Positions 24,202-32,907 of a DNA stretch of 64,000 nucleotides are shown piece by piece. Source of the stretch: Desulforhopalus vacuolatus (GTDB taxonomy: Bacteria > Desulfobacterota > Desulfobulbia > Desulfobulbales > Desulfocapsaceae). The notes under the pieces were generated by a model. The model was not told where the DNA came from and made no database searches. It was given only the letters and a program-made list of their open reading frames with translations. The DNA lies in the NCBI RefSeq assembly GCF_016918505.1, contig NZ_JAFFPZ010000011.1:53338-117337 (forward strand), in the 5' to 3' direction. The position numbers were made by a program, and so were the translations under genes. Each line of letters begins with the position of its first letter. Within the stretch, counting starts at the first letter, position 1.

Positions 24202-25389
24202 ATGATTGAAAAAGCATTAAGAGGAAGCTCGAGATACTGGACATGGCTCGGAATACTCGCAATATTTATCGGTATTGGAGCTGTCTGCTATGTGCGCCAG
24301 TTCTTTATCGGGCAGGGACTTACCGGAATGGGGCGGGATATCGGCTGGGGGCTCTATATTTCCCAGTTTACGTTCCTCGTTGGGGTTGCCGCCGGGGGCC
24401 TGATGCTGGTCCTTCCATACTACGTGCATAACTACAAGGCCTTTGGTCGTATCACCATTCTTGGTGAATTTCTCGCGATTCCAGCATTGATCATGTGTCT
24501 GCTCTTTATCATGGTCGATCTTGGACAACCGTTGCGGGCAATGAACATGATCCTGCACCCGACTCCCAATTCCATGCTGTTCTGGGATATGTGTGTTCTT
24601 CTCGGATATTTATTCCTCAACCTGATCTGCAGCTGGGTTATTCTTACAGCAGAGCGCAAAGAGGTTGCACCGCCGAAGTGGATCTATATCTTTGTCTATC
24701 TCTCCATTCCCTTTGCGGTTTCTATTCATACCGTAACGGCCATGCTTTATTGCGGGCTGCCTGGACGTGATTTCTGGCTCTCAGCCATTACCGCTCCACG
24801 CTTCCTCGCTTCTGCATTTGCAGCAGGGCCGATCATTATTGTTCTTGCCTGTCTGCTCATGAAGCGTATTGCCAATTTTGATGCCGGAAAAGAAGCAATC
24901 AACAAGATTTTGACCATTATTATTTATGCAGCATTGACCAACGCTTTCTTTGTCTGTCTTGAGTTCTTTGTGGCATACTATTCTAAAATCCCCGGGCACA
25001 TGCATTCGCTTGATTATCTCTTCTTCGGTATTGAGCACAATGGCGAAATGTACAACAATCTTGTACCGTTCATGTGGACTTCTGTTTTTCTCTGCTTTGG
25101 TGGTCTGATTGTCCTGGCCTGGCTGAAGTTGAGCAAGAAGGTTATGACAGACGCCGCCGACTGGATTATCGCTGCTGGCTGCCTGGCTGTTTTCCTCTCT
25201 CTGTTCATTGACAAGGGACTGGGTTTTGTTCTTGGTGGTCTTGCTATCACTCCGTTTGAAACGGTGGTTGAGTATTATCCCACGGTCAACGAAATGGGTG
25301 TTACGATTGGAATCTGGGCAGTTGGTATTTTCATGGTGACTGTTCTTTACAAACTGGCTGTTGATGTTGAACACGAAGTAGAAGAGTAG
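24202..25389 (+). CDS. dsrP: DsrP, NrfD-like membrane subunit of DsrMKJOP
   Basis: 395 residues with about ten membrane helices of the NrfD/PsrC family (GLYISQFTFLVGVAAGGLML near the start and an acidic C-terminus). It starts seven bases after the dsrO stop. DsrP connects the periplasmic DsrJ/DsrO pair to the quinone pool. It is the last gene before a strong terminator, so the complete operon is RsbRD-dsrM-K-J-O-P. The hybB product of this window belongs to the same superfamily. Confidence 0.96.
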   Translation: MIEKALRGSSRYWTWLGILAIFIGIGAVCYVRQFFIGQGLTGMGRDIGWGLYISQFTFLVGVAAGGLMLVLPYYVHNYKAFGRITILGEFLAIPALIMCLLFIMVDLGQPLRAMNMILHPTPNSMLFWDMCVLLGYLFLNLICSWVILTAERKEVAPPKWIYIFVYLSIPFAVSIHTVTAMLYCGLPGRDFWLSAITAPRFLASAFAAGPIIIVLACLLMKRIANFDAGKEAINKILTIIIYAALTNAFFVCLEFFVAYYSKIPGHMHSLDYLFFGIEHNGEMYNNLVPFMWTSVFLCFGGLIVLAWLKLSKKVMTDAADWIIAAGCLAVFLSLFIDKGLGFVLGGLAITPFETVVEYYPTVNEMGVTIGIWAVGIFMVTVLYKLAVDVEHEVEE

Positions 25390-25430
25390 ATGCTGATGTA
25401 TTGAGTTTTTACTGAAGGGTATTACCCTGA

Positions 25431-25468
25431 AAAAGGCCCCCGCAAATTTGCGGGGGCCTTTTTTTTAT
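25431..25468 (+). terminator. Rho-independent terminator of the dsr operon
   Basis: A GC-rich palindrome (AAGGCCCCCGCAAA pairing TTTGCGGGGGCCTT) is followed by a run of T. It closes the dsrMKJOP operon 40 bases after the dsrP stop. Confidence 0.95.
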
Positions 25469-25491
25469 TGATGGAGTTTGAAGAAGTGGAG

Positions 25492-26280
25492 ATGAAAGAA
25501 GTCATCGTATTTGAAAAAAATGAACAACGTGAGATAACCAGACTGGTTGCCGAAGCAGGGTATCTTCTGCTTCATAACGGGGTTGAAAGCAAGGTGGTCA
25601 GTGATATCGCGCACCGAATTGGTCGGGTGCTCGGGATTGAAAATGTTGAGATTGCCCTCACTGCTTCGGCTGTTATTATCACCACCCGTTTGCAAGGACA
25701 GTGCCTTACCACCATCCGCCAATGCACCAGTCATGTCATTAACATGCGGATTGTGAGTGAGGTTCAACAGATTTGCATTGCGGCGGAGAGGGGTGAACTT
25801 GACATCGCAGGGGTGCATCAGCGGCTGGCAGGAATTGACCCGCCACGATATAACAACTGGCTGGTCGTTGTCATGATTGGTATCGCCTGTGCGGCGTTTT
25901 GTCGGCTGGCTGGAGGTACTGCCGAGATCTGCGGGCTTACGTTTCTTGCCTCGTCCATTGGCATGATTGTCCGACAGACACTTGTTCGAAATACCTTTAA
26001 TGCCTTGATCACATTCGGGGTGACAGCCTTTATCACCAGCCTGATCTCCGGACTCGGCCTGATGTTCCAGATGGGGGATAATGCATTTCTCGCCATGGCT
26101 TCATCCGTCCTCATGCTGGTGCCCGGCTTTCCGCTCATCAATTCCGTTTCAGATATGCTCAAAGGCTACGTAACTATGGGAATTTCACGCTGGACAACAG
26201 CGACATTGCTTACTCTTGTAACCAGTATGGGAATTGTCGGTGCAATGCAGATTCTGGGGGTGTGGGGCGTATGGTTATAA
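25492..26280 (+). CDS. ThrE/YjjP-like exporter, N-terminal half (DUF1212)
   Basis: 262 residues from ATG 25492. ATG 25471 or TTG 25468 are upstream alternatives but lie right on the preceding terminator. The soluble N-terminal domain (LVAEAGYLLLHNGVESKVVSDIAHRIG) is the DUF1212 signature, followed by five helices including LVPGFPLINSVSDML. With the next gene it makes a two-protein version of the threonine/serine exporter ThrE, as in E. coli YjjP/YjjB, where the pair has been linked to dicarboxylate export. The substrate is unknown here. Confidence 0.85.
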   Translation: MKEVIVFEKNEQREITRLVAEAGYLLLHNGVESKVVSDIAHRIGRVLGIENVEIALTASAVIITTRLQGQCLTTIRQCTSHVINMRIVSEVQQICIAAERGELDIAGVHQRLAGIDPPRYNNWLVVVMIGIACAAFCRLAGGTAEICGLTFLASSIGMIVRQTLVRNTFNALITFGVTAFITSLISGLGLMFQMGDNAFLAMASSVLMLVPGFPLINSVSDMLKGYVTMGISRWTTATLLTLVTSMGIVGAMQILGVWGVWL

Positions 26281-26774
26281 TTGAGATGCTTCAACAGAGT
26301 ATCGCAGCCAGTCCTCTGTTTTTCAATTTACTTGAAAAGACACTGCTTGCGACGCTGCCCGCTCTTGGTTTTGGCATGATGTTTAACGTGCCGCCGCAAA
26401 CTTTGAAATACTGTGCCATGGGAGCAGCCTCTGGATATGGGGCCCGCTTTCTCCTGTTGCACTGGGGGCTGGATATTGAATGGGCCAGTCTGTTTGCCGC
26501 AATGATGATCGGGGCGATGGGTGTCTTCTGGTCTCAGCAGACTCTTTCTCACCCAAAAGTGTTCACTGTGGCTGCTGTTATTCCAATGATTCCGGGAGTT
26601 TATGGTTTCAAGGCAATGATTGCCCTGGTTGAGATCAACCGCAGTGGGTATACTCCTGAGTTGTGGGCGGGCACGCTGGATAATCTGATTCACGCCTGTT
26701 TCATTATTGCCGCGCTGGCCGTCGGTCTTGCCATGCCCGGCCTGTTGATTTATCGACACAAACCGGTGGTATGA
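26271..26774 (+). CDS. ThrE/YjjB-like exporter, C-terminal half (DUF3815)
   Basis: 167 residues from ATG 26271, overlapping the end of the DUF1212 gene by ten bases; GTG 26262 is an alternative. Five membrane helices and the motif AAVIPMIPGVYGFKAM match the ThrE C-terminal domain. It must act with the preceding protein as one transporter. Translational coupling by overlap supports equal production of both halves. Confidence 0.85.
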   Translation: MVIIEMLQQSIAASPLFFNLLEKTLLATLPALGFGMMFNVPPQTLKYCAMGAASGYGARFLLLHWGLDIEWASLFAAMMIGAMGVFWSQQTLSHPKVFTVAAVIPMIPGVYGFKAMIALVEINRSGYTPELWAGTLDNLIHACFIIAALAVGLAMPGLLIYRHKPVV

Positions 26775-26818
26775 CAAGGATCGGAGCGATCCTCTCCCCT
26801 CTACCATATCGAGATCTC

Positions 26819-27326
26819 ATACCATTCCTATTACGTTATGCCTCCGTTTTGCATCCTGTTTATCCATTGATGGTTACAAACTGCAAAAGGAACCACGGAA
26901 GACACGGAAAGCACGGAATATTAGAGCGTAAAACACTCAATATCGACTTTCGGATGACTCCCAAAGTTGATTAATACTCCTGGTTTTAAATTTGTTACTT
27001 TAAGATAAGGGTCCCTTGAATAATCTTGTATTTCGTTCATATTCAAGGTTCCCATAATTGATGTTTTCCGTGTCCTTCCGTGTTTTCCGTGGTAGCCAAT
27101 CTTATTCATAATACTCCTGGTGCACTGTACGGCTTAACTTCGGATACAAACGTTTTCGTTTAATATGTTGTCCCTGTTCGTGAAAATTCGTGTCTATTCG
27201 TGGTTACAAATTATAAAAGGAACCACGAATGGACTCGGATAAACACGAATTATTACTCATTCGTCATCGCAGAAAAAGATGTCTACGCAGTTGCGTTCTC
27301 TGGTCAATACAAAATGTAAATGGTAT
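26819..27326. repeat. Family B repeat, long copy with a family A relic inside
   Basis: Left end ATACCATTCCTATTACG, right end ACAAAATGTAAATGGTAT. Inside are the family phrases AGGAACCACGGAAGACACGG, TGATGTTTTCCGTGTCCTTC and AAACACGAATTATTACTCAT. A family A relic interrupts it at 27009-27053. The 570-base gap between the ThrE pair and pilD holds nothing else that I can see. Confidence 0.75.
27009..27053. repeat. Family A relic nested in a family B repeat
   Basis: GGGTCCCTTGAATAATC, TTGTATTTCGTTCAT and ATTCAAGGTTCCC: the right end of family A in reverse, joined to a stub of the other end. It sits where the 41281-41746 copy of family B runs straight through TAATTGATG. Confidence 0.7.
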
Positions 27327-27345
27327 AGCAGATGGCGAAGTTCTT

Positions 27346-28137
27346 TTACGGCCACTGACCTGAGAGATAGAGTTGCAGAAAATAATCAATGTGCTCTGAA
27401 AAAAACATGTAAATCAGTGCTGCTCCGGAAAGAAATGGCCCGAAAGGGATTTGGGTACTGTGATCTTTTTTGAGAATATAGAGTGTCGTGATCCCAATAA
27501 TGGCACCGGTGAAAGCGGAGAAAAAGATAACAAAGGGCAGACATTCCCAGCCAAGCCATGCTCCGATCATTGCCAGCAGTTTGATGTCTCCGCCGCCCAT
27601 TCCTTCCTTGTTACGCAGCAGGGCATATATCCACGCCACCAGCCAGAGAATCCCTCCACCACAAACAACCCCGAGCAGAGAACTCTGCCAGCTTACCACC
27701 GGATTGATGAACGAGAAGAGGATCCCGAGTACAGCCCCGGGCAGGTCGATGGAGTCTGGAATGATGTAGTGGTACAGGTCAATCATGATGACCACCAGCA
27801 GTGCTGACGTGAAGAGAAAATACCCTCCGAAAGCCGATGTCAAACCAAATTTGAGGAAGAGACAGCCAGAGAGCGCTGCCATGGCCAGTTCCACCAGCGG
27901 ATACTGCATTGAGATTTTCGCCTTGCAGTGGCCGCATTTTCCGCGCAGAAAAAGATAGCTGAGGACAGGAATATTCTCATACCAGTGCAGCTCCGCCATG
28001 CACACCGGGCAATGGGAAGCGGGAAAAACGAGTGAGTCTCCCTCTCTGGGCAGGCGGAGAATGACCACGTTGAGAAAACTGCCGACTATGGTGCCGAGTA
28101 ATACCGTGAAGACAAGGATAATGGTGTCTGGAGTCAT
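27346..28137 (-). CDS. pilD: Prepilin leader peptidase / N-methyltransferase
   Basis: 263 residues from ATG 28137. The N-terminal cytoplasmic loop has two zinc-type pairs (CPVC and CGHC) around ELHWYENIPVLSYL. The aspartyl protease motifs are VVIMIDLYHYIIPD and GMGGGDIKL, whose aspartates are catalytic. It cleaves and methylates type IV pilin or type II secretion pseudopilin precursors at the inner membrane. The Shine-Dalgarno-like AAGG upstream of the ATG is supplied by the end of a family A repeat that begins three bases away. No pilus genes are adjacent. Confidence 0.93.
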   Translation of the reverse strand: MTPDTIILVFTVLLGTIVGSFLNVVILRLPREGDSLVFPASHCPVCMAELHWYENIPVLSYLFLRGKCGHCKAKISMQYPLVELAMAALSGCLFLKFGLTSAFGGYFLFTSALLVVIMIDLYHYIIPDSIDLPGAVLGILFSFINPVVSWQSSLLGVVCGGGILWLVAWIYALLRNKEGMGGGDIKLLAMIGAWLGWECLPFVIFFSAFTGAIIGITTLYILKKDHSTQIPFGPFLSGAALIYMFFSEHIDYFLQLYLSGQWP

Positions 28138-28140
28138 AAA

Positions 28141-28295
28141 GGAACCTTGAATAAGTGATCTTTCTTCCAATTTCTTTGTTACAATAGAAAATGTATCCCC
28201 GCATGCCGGGGGCTTTGCAGTATCAGACAGATGGCTCCGGTAAATTTTCTTTTGTGCCCTGGAGCCTGTCGAAATCTCTACGTGTTCAAGGTACC
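28141..28295. repeat. Family A MITE-like repeat abutting the pilD start codon
   Basis: Starts GGAACCTTGAATAAGTGATC and ends GTGTTCAAGGTACC, with the internal TTCTTTGTTACAATAGAAAA and CTCCGGTAAATTTTCTTTTG shared with other copies. Its left end is three bases upstream of the pilD ATG. Confidence 0.8.
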
Positions 28296-28420
28296 CGTAA
28301 GAGAGAAAAGAGTTGAATTATTTTGTGTTTCTTTGAATTATAAACTGCACTATGGCATAACGTGGAAAAATTGCAAGTTATCTTATCTATAACTTATTAA
28401 AACTTTACCAGGCTTCTTCC

Positions 28421-29701
28421 ATGATTGAAATTACCCCTCTTGAAACAACCAGTACAACTCTGAAAGTCCCCGGCTCCAAAAGTCTGACCCAGCGTGCGCT
28501 GGTAGCCGCTTCACTGGCCGCTGGTGTCAGCCGTATATTAGATCCTCTGGAGAGTGAAGATACGGAATACTCCTCCGCTGCGCTGATGCAGATGGGAGTA
28601 AAAATGGAGAAAGGGTCGGAGTGGATAATTACCGGGAATGGGGGGAAAATCGCAGAGAGCGATGAGCCAATATTCCTCGGTAACAATGGTACCGCCACCC
28701 GCTTTCTTACTTCGGTAGCTGCCCTTGGCAGTACGCTGTTTACTCTTGATGGCGAACCGCGAATGCATCAGCGGCCGATTGAGCCGCTGATGAGTGCACT
28801 GCGGGGGTGGGGTGTTGATATCAAGTCGATCAGGAACACCGGTTGTCCGCCACTGCTTATCAACGAAGCGGGACGGGATGGAATCCTCGGTGGAGAAACC
28901 GTGCTGCCCGAAGGGCACAGTAGCCAGTATCTCTCCTCTCTGCTGCTGGTTGCCCCTTATGCCCGTGAGCCTGCGACCCTGCGTGTGGAGGGAGCCGTCT
29001 TCTCCCGGCCCTATGTTGCCATGACGTTGTCTGTAATGAATGATTTCGGCATTTGTGTGGATTGTGCTGAGGATTACAGTTGGTTCTCCATTCCACAGGG
29101 GTGTTACAGGGCGCGGGATTATCAGGTGGAAGGGGATGCCTCAAGTGCTTCTTATTTCTGGGCTGCGGCGGCGATAACCGGGGGACGGGTAGCGGTGGAA
29201 AATGTCCCGGTACCTTCCCTGCAGGGAGATTCCATGCTTGTTGCCCTGTTTGCCCGCATGGGGTGTTCGGTTGAAATGGCGGGAAACGGCGTGGCTGTGA
29301 TCGGGGCGGATCGCCTGTCCGGGATCACGATTGACATGGGAGATATGCCCGATGTGGTTCCCACCCTCGCGGTAGTAGCGGCCTTTGCCGAGGGAACAAC
29401 AACCATCAATAACATTGGCCATCTGCGGATCAAGGAATGTGATCGCCTCTCTGCAATAGTGAAGGAACTTGGGAAACTTGGTGTGGAGGTTGAGGAATTT
29501 GACGCCTCAATGATTATCCACGGAGTTGGCGGGGATGTGCATCGCCTGCATGGTGCCGAACTGGAGACGTATGATGACCATCGCATGGCGATGAGTCTGG
29601 CCCTTGCGGGATTACGAATTCCCGGGGTGAAAATCACAGGGGAAGAGTGTGTGGCAAAGTCGTTTCCTGACTTCTGGGAACGTTTTGCTCTACTGAAATA
29701 A
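28421..29701 (+). CDS. aroA: 3-phosphoshikimate 1-carboxyvinyltransferase (EPSP synthase)
   Basis: 426 residues. Family motifs are clear: GSKSLTQRALVAASLAAG (binds shikimate phosphate, residues about 18-35), LGNNGTATRFLTSVAALG (about 87-104), the Arg in the IKECDRLSA stretch and the C-terminal YDDHRMAMSLALAGL. It joins PEP to shikimate-3-phosphate on the way to chorismate. It stands alone on the plus strand between family A DNA and a shared terminator. Confidence 0.96.
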   Translation: MIEITPLETTSTTLKVPGSKSLTQRALVAASLAAGVSRILDPLESEDTEYSSAALMQMGVKMEKGSEWIITGNGGKIAESDEPIFLGNNGTATRFLTSVAALGSTLFTLDGEPRMHQRPIEPLMSALRGWGVDIKSIRNTGCPPLLINEAGRDGILGGETVLPEGHSSQYLSSLLLVAPYAREPATLRVEGAVFSRPYVAMTLSVMNDFGICVDCAEDYSWFSIPQGCYRARDYQVEGDASSASYFWAAAAITGGRVAVENVPVPSLQGDSMLVALFARMGCSVEMAGNGVAVIGADRLSGITIDMGDMPDVVPTLAVVAAFAEGTTTINNIGHLRIKECDRLSAIVKELGKLGVEVEEFDASMIIHGVGGDVHRLHGAELETYDDHRMAMSLALAGLRIPGVKITGEECVAKSFPDFWERFALLK

Positions 29702-29709
29702 AAAGGAAC

Positions 29710-29743
29710 AGCAGTTCGCAATGAGAAAAAATTGCGGGCTGCT
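29710..29743. terminator. Bidirectional hairpin between aroA and mltA
   Basis: AGCAGTTCGCAAT pairs ATTGCGGGCTGCT (two G-T wobbles) around an eight-base A-rich loop. A-rich sequence precedes it and T-rich sequence follows, between the convergent stops at 29701 and 29744. Confidence 0.75.
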
Positions 29744-30883
29744 TTATCTCTCTTTTAACTTCCCTTTATCCCGCCAGAAAAGAAAGTAAAGCCTGCCCGG
29801 TTCCTTCATTACCTGGGCGGTCTTTTCGGCAACATCTCCGCTTCCAAGGAAGAGATCTACCCTCCCTGCACCTTTGATTGCCGCCCCGACATCCTGCGGA
29901 AAGACCAGCCGCGAGGTCTCATACCAGCCGTTGAGCCGGTCATTTTCCACTTTTGGCATACGAGTCCTGATAAAGCCCAGACTGCCCGTGGGGAGGATGG
30001 CCGGGTCGATCGCTATGGAGCGGCCAGGGGTGAGTTCCACTCCATTACTTCCCTCGGGATTTCCCGGATTTCCCTTTTTGAAAAAGATGTAGCGCGGGTT
30101 GTGAAAAAACATGCGCTGCTGTTCCTCTGGATGTTCGGCCAGCCACTTGCGTATGGCCGGGATATTCACCTTTTCAAGCGGCAGTATTTTTTCATCAACA
30201 AAGAGTTTGCCAAGACTCATATACTCCAGGCCGTTATTACCTGCGTAACGGACGGTGAAAAGCGAACCATCGGGACGGCAAATTTTTCCCGAGCCCTGTA
30301 CGTGAAGCAGGTAGGCGTCGAACGGGTCGTTGAGCCAGGCCAGTTCCTGCCCCTTGAGGTGCCCGAACAATTCTATATCTCTACGGCTCAATCCGTGGCT
30401 TTTCATCCCTGGCGGCATCTTCTCCGGCAACTGATAAATTGGCCATATTGCCGTATCCGTTTTCTGCAGATCCCCTTTAAAAACAGGTTCGTAATAGGCA
30501 GTGACAAGAAGCTCTCTGCCTCTCTTTCCTTTACGTCCTCCGGCCTGAAAGACATCATAGTTATCGCGCAGGAACGCGGCGAGTTGCCCGGAAGTGGGCC
30601 TGCTGCGGAGAAAGATGGAAAGGTGGGCGAGGGAGGAATGCAGTAGAGTAATCGGAACCTCTTCGTCACCGAGCTGCATCGTGGTGTCCTTCGGTTTCGA
30701 TTCCAGCCAGTGCAGCTGCTTCTCTACGGCTGTACGAAGGCTGAGGAGATCGCCATCATCGGAGAAAGCAGGCCCTTGCCCTGGGGATATTATATGCACA
30801 GGAAGCCAGGGGTCACGATGGAAAAAGAGAAAAACCCCAACGACCAAAAGAGTGGAAAGGATAATCAGCGTGCCCCTGCGCAT
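29744..30883 (-). CDS. mltA: Membrane-bound lytic murein transglycosylase A
   Basis: 379 residues from ATG 30883. One N-terminal hydrophobic segment (about 3-20) without a lipobox suggests a membrane anchor. The MltA domain (VTAYYEPVFKG, LLHVQGSGKI, RYAGNNGLEY) and the 3D domain with the catalytic aspartate region (RVDLFLGSGDVAE) follow. The enzyme cuts glycan strands of peptidoglycan to 1,6-anhydro ends. It starts four bases after the mltB stop, so two lytic transglycosylases of different families are co-transcribed. Confidence 0.93.
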   Translation of the reverse strand: MRRGTLIILSTLLVVGVFLFFHRDPWLPVHIISPGQGPAFSDDGDLLSLRTAVEKQLHWLESKPKDTTMQLGDEEVPITLLHSSLAHLSIFLRSRPTSGQLAAFLRDNYDVFQAGGRKGKRGRELLVTAYYEPVFKGDLQKTDTAIWPIYQLPEKMPPGMKSHGLSRRDIELFGHLKGQELAWLNDPFDAYLLHVQGSGKICRPDGSLFTVRYAGNNGLEYMSLGKLFVDEKILPLEKVNIPAIRKWLAEHPEEQQRMFFHNPRYIFFKKGNPGNPEGSNGVELTPGRSIAIDPAILPTGSLGFIRTRMPKVENDRLNGWYETSRLVFPQDVGAAIKGAGRVDLFLGSGDVAEKTAQVMKEPGRLYFLFWRDKGKLKER

Positions 30884-30887
30884 TGCT

Positions 30888-31928
30888 TCATTCACTGCTG
30901 AGAGCCTTTGCCAGTTCGCTGACTGCAGCGGCGTATTTCTGGCTGTGGTTGTAGTGTTGAACAGCCTGAAAATTCGGGTATCCGGCGAGGTAACGTTTGC
31001 CTCCTCCCTTTTTGGGATCCAGGTCGAGAGAAACAACAGTAAGGTGTCCTCCCCTGGCTGGCGCAGGCAGTTTCACTCTCTGCAGTTGCTGCAGTCTGCG
31101 CCATGAGATACTGTTGCTCCAGCCCTCCCCGGCCTTTTTCTCAAGTTGTGGTGAATGCAGGTGGTTCCCGAGGTCAATAAAGACCGGCGTATCAAGCGTC
31201 CAGCCGAAATGATGGAGGTAATTGGCGATGGAGGCAAGAACATCAGGGCGGGAGTGAATGAGGTCTATGATTCCATCACCATCGTAATCCACGGCATATT
31301 TATTGAAACTGGAAGGCATGAACTGGGCCTGCCCAAAGGCACCTGCCCAGGAACCTTTTATGGTCTGCGGATTAAAGGCGTTCCGCCGACAGAGCAGCAG
31401 GTAGTCAATCAGTTCGGCGCGGAAGAAGTCGCTGCGCCGGGGATAGGCGGCAAAGAGAGTGTTGAGACTGCGAAACATGTTGAAGTCCCCTGTGTTCTGT
31501 CCAAAACGTGTCTCCATTGCCCAGATGGCCACCACAACCTCACGGTTAACACCAAAGTCTTTTTCAATGCGGTCAAAAACGGGGCGAAATTTACGAAGAT
31601 ACTGTTTCCCCCGTTTGATGATCGATGGCGTAACGAAGCGGGGTCTGTATACATACCACGGAGTGGGTTTGCCCCACTGTCGATCCATCAATTTGAGAAC
31701 TTTACGGTTGACGGTGAGGTTGGAGAAGAGTTTTACCAGTGCATTGTGGTCGAATCCTTTTCCCTCAAGATCGTTGAAGAGTTTGTGATACTGCGGTGTA
31801 TTGATGTCAATTGGCTGGTCGTCGCGGACAAGATCAGCAGCCTTTTGCCCGGCGGCAAAAGCTGGTTCGCAGGCGAAGAAAACAGCGAACAGCAGGAGTA
31901 CGAACAACAGGAGAGATCTCTTGATCAT
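30888..31928 (-). CDS. mltB: Lytic murein transglycosylase B family
   Basis: 346 residues with an export signal (hydrophobic about 5-25). The family catalytic glutamate is Glu139 in AIWAMETRFG. Other MltB landmarks are RSLNTLFAAYPRR, SWAGAFGQAQFMPSSF and DYDGDGIIDL. It degrades peptidoglycan from the periplasm. It lies between the DHH phosphoesterase (14 bases upstream) and mltA (four bases downstream) in the lptD operon. Confidence 0.94.
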   Translation of the reverse strand: MIKRSLLLFVLLLFAVFFACEPAFAAGQKAADLVRDDQPIDINTPQYHKLFNDLEGKGFDHNALVKLFSNLTVNRKVLKLMDRQWGKPTPWYVYRPRFVTPSIIKRGKQYLRKFRPVFDRIEKDFGVNREVVVAIWAMETRFGQNTGDFNMFRSLNTLFAAYPRRSDFFRAELIDYLLLCRRNAFNPQTIKGSWAGAFGQAQFMPSSFNKYAVDYDGDGIIDLIHSRPDVLASIANYLHHFGWTLDTPVFIDLGNHLHSPQLEKKAGEGWSNSISWRRLQQLQRVKLPAPARGGHLTVVSLDLDPKKGGGKRYLAGYPNFQAVQHYNHSQKYAAAVSELAKALSSE

Positions 31929-31942
31929 GGTAATATGTCTTT

Positions 31943-32893
31943 TTAGGAAGGCCAGGTTTGTGAGAATACGTCAATAAAGCGTGGCAGCTCTTCAGGTGGA
32001 AGTTCATTTATCCCCGCTGCCCCAGCACGCCCGCCCCCAGTGGGGAATGCTCTGCAGAGTGTGTCGGCTCCCCGGCGGTCATTAAGCGGGGCACGCACGC
32101 TGAGACGCAGGTTGTTGCCAACCCTGGTGACAATAACATGGGCGGCATTCGGTTCCTGCCGTGCCTTCAGGTTGGAATAGATGCCGGAAATTCGTCGCGC
32201 CCAGGGGGCATCGGGAAAGAAATAGAGGCTGTGGTGTCCAATTTTCTGCAGATCTCCCTCCGTCGCATAGTGCAGATCCTCTGCACAGCCGTCGCGAAGG
32301 ACAGCCAGCTCTTTTGATTGAGCGATGAAGGCAAAAGGATCGGTGAAAGGTGCAACGGCAAGGTAAAGTTCCTTCGGGTGAAAATGGAGATCGGCGGTGG
32401 TAACACCGTAGCCGTTGTAATTAAAAAGATTGCCAAGTTCAGCAAGCTGGCTCAGTTCTTGTGTTGAAAGGCCCATTTTGCTGGCGAGGTGGCCTGCCGC
32501 TTCATACAGATTGTCGCCGCAGGCGCCACATATTGCCCATCCGGAATGGAGTTCGCCAAGGGCTGTGTTAACGATAAGACTGGTGCAGGTGGTGGGGGAG
32601 GGTTCAATGGTGGTGTGAAGCCTGGCGTGCACGGGAATATCTCCGGCAAAGTGGTGATCGAACCAGTGAATGCAATTGCCCCGGGCGAGCAGGGGGGCAA
32701 TCTCCCTTCTGTTGGAATCAAGGGAGACATCAAAGACCGTAATCTCCGAATTTTCAGCCCCTGCCAGCTGCTGCAGCAGGCAAATATCCCGTTTGACACC
32801 GGTGATAAGTGTGCTGATGACAGGAAAAGAAAGGCGATACTGATGGAGGGCAAAAATCCCATCGGCATCGCCGTTGAAAAGATCAAAGAACAT
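31943..32893 (-). CDS. DHH-family phosphoesterase of unknown substrate
   Basis: 316 residues. Metal-binding motifs of the DHH superfamily are present: FNGDADGIFA at 6-15, FDVSL near 55, the HWFDHH triad near 80, and a DHHA1-like C-terminal GGGRAGAAGIN. Members include oligoribonuclease NrnA, cyclic-dinucleotide phosphodiesterases and RecJ. Nothing decides the substrate here. It sits between lptD and mltB, which looks like shared transcription rather than shared pathway. It is not the pyrophosphatase of the same superfamily found at 59.4 kb. Confidence 0.85.
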   Translation of the reverse strand: MFFDLFNGDADGIFALHQYRLSFPVISTLITGVKRDICLLQQLAGAENSEITVFDVSLDSNRREIAPLLARGNCIHWFDHHFAGDIPVHARLHTTIEPSPTTCTSLIVNTALGELHSGWAICGACGDNLYEAAGHLASKMGLSTQELSQLAELGNLFNYNGYGVTTADLHFHPKELYLAVAPFTDPFAFIAQSKELAVLRDGCAEDLHYATEGDLQKIGHHSLYFFPDAPWARRISGIYSNLKARQEPNAAHVIVTRVGNNLRLSVRAPLNDRRGADTLCRAFPTGGGRAGAAGINELPPEELPRFIDVFSQTWPS

Positions 32894-32907
32894 TTTGACA
32901 GGCCGGC

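Noticed and set aside
28312..28365. Possible aroA promoter (TTGAAT with CATAAC)
   Set aside because: Several equally weak -35/-10 combinations exist in this A/T-rich stretch and none stands out.
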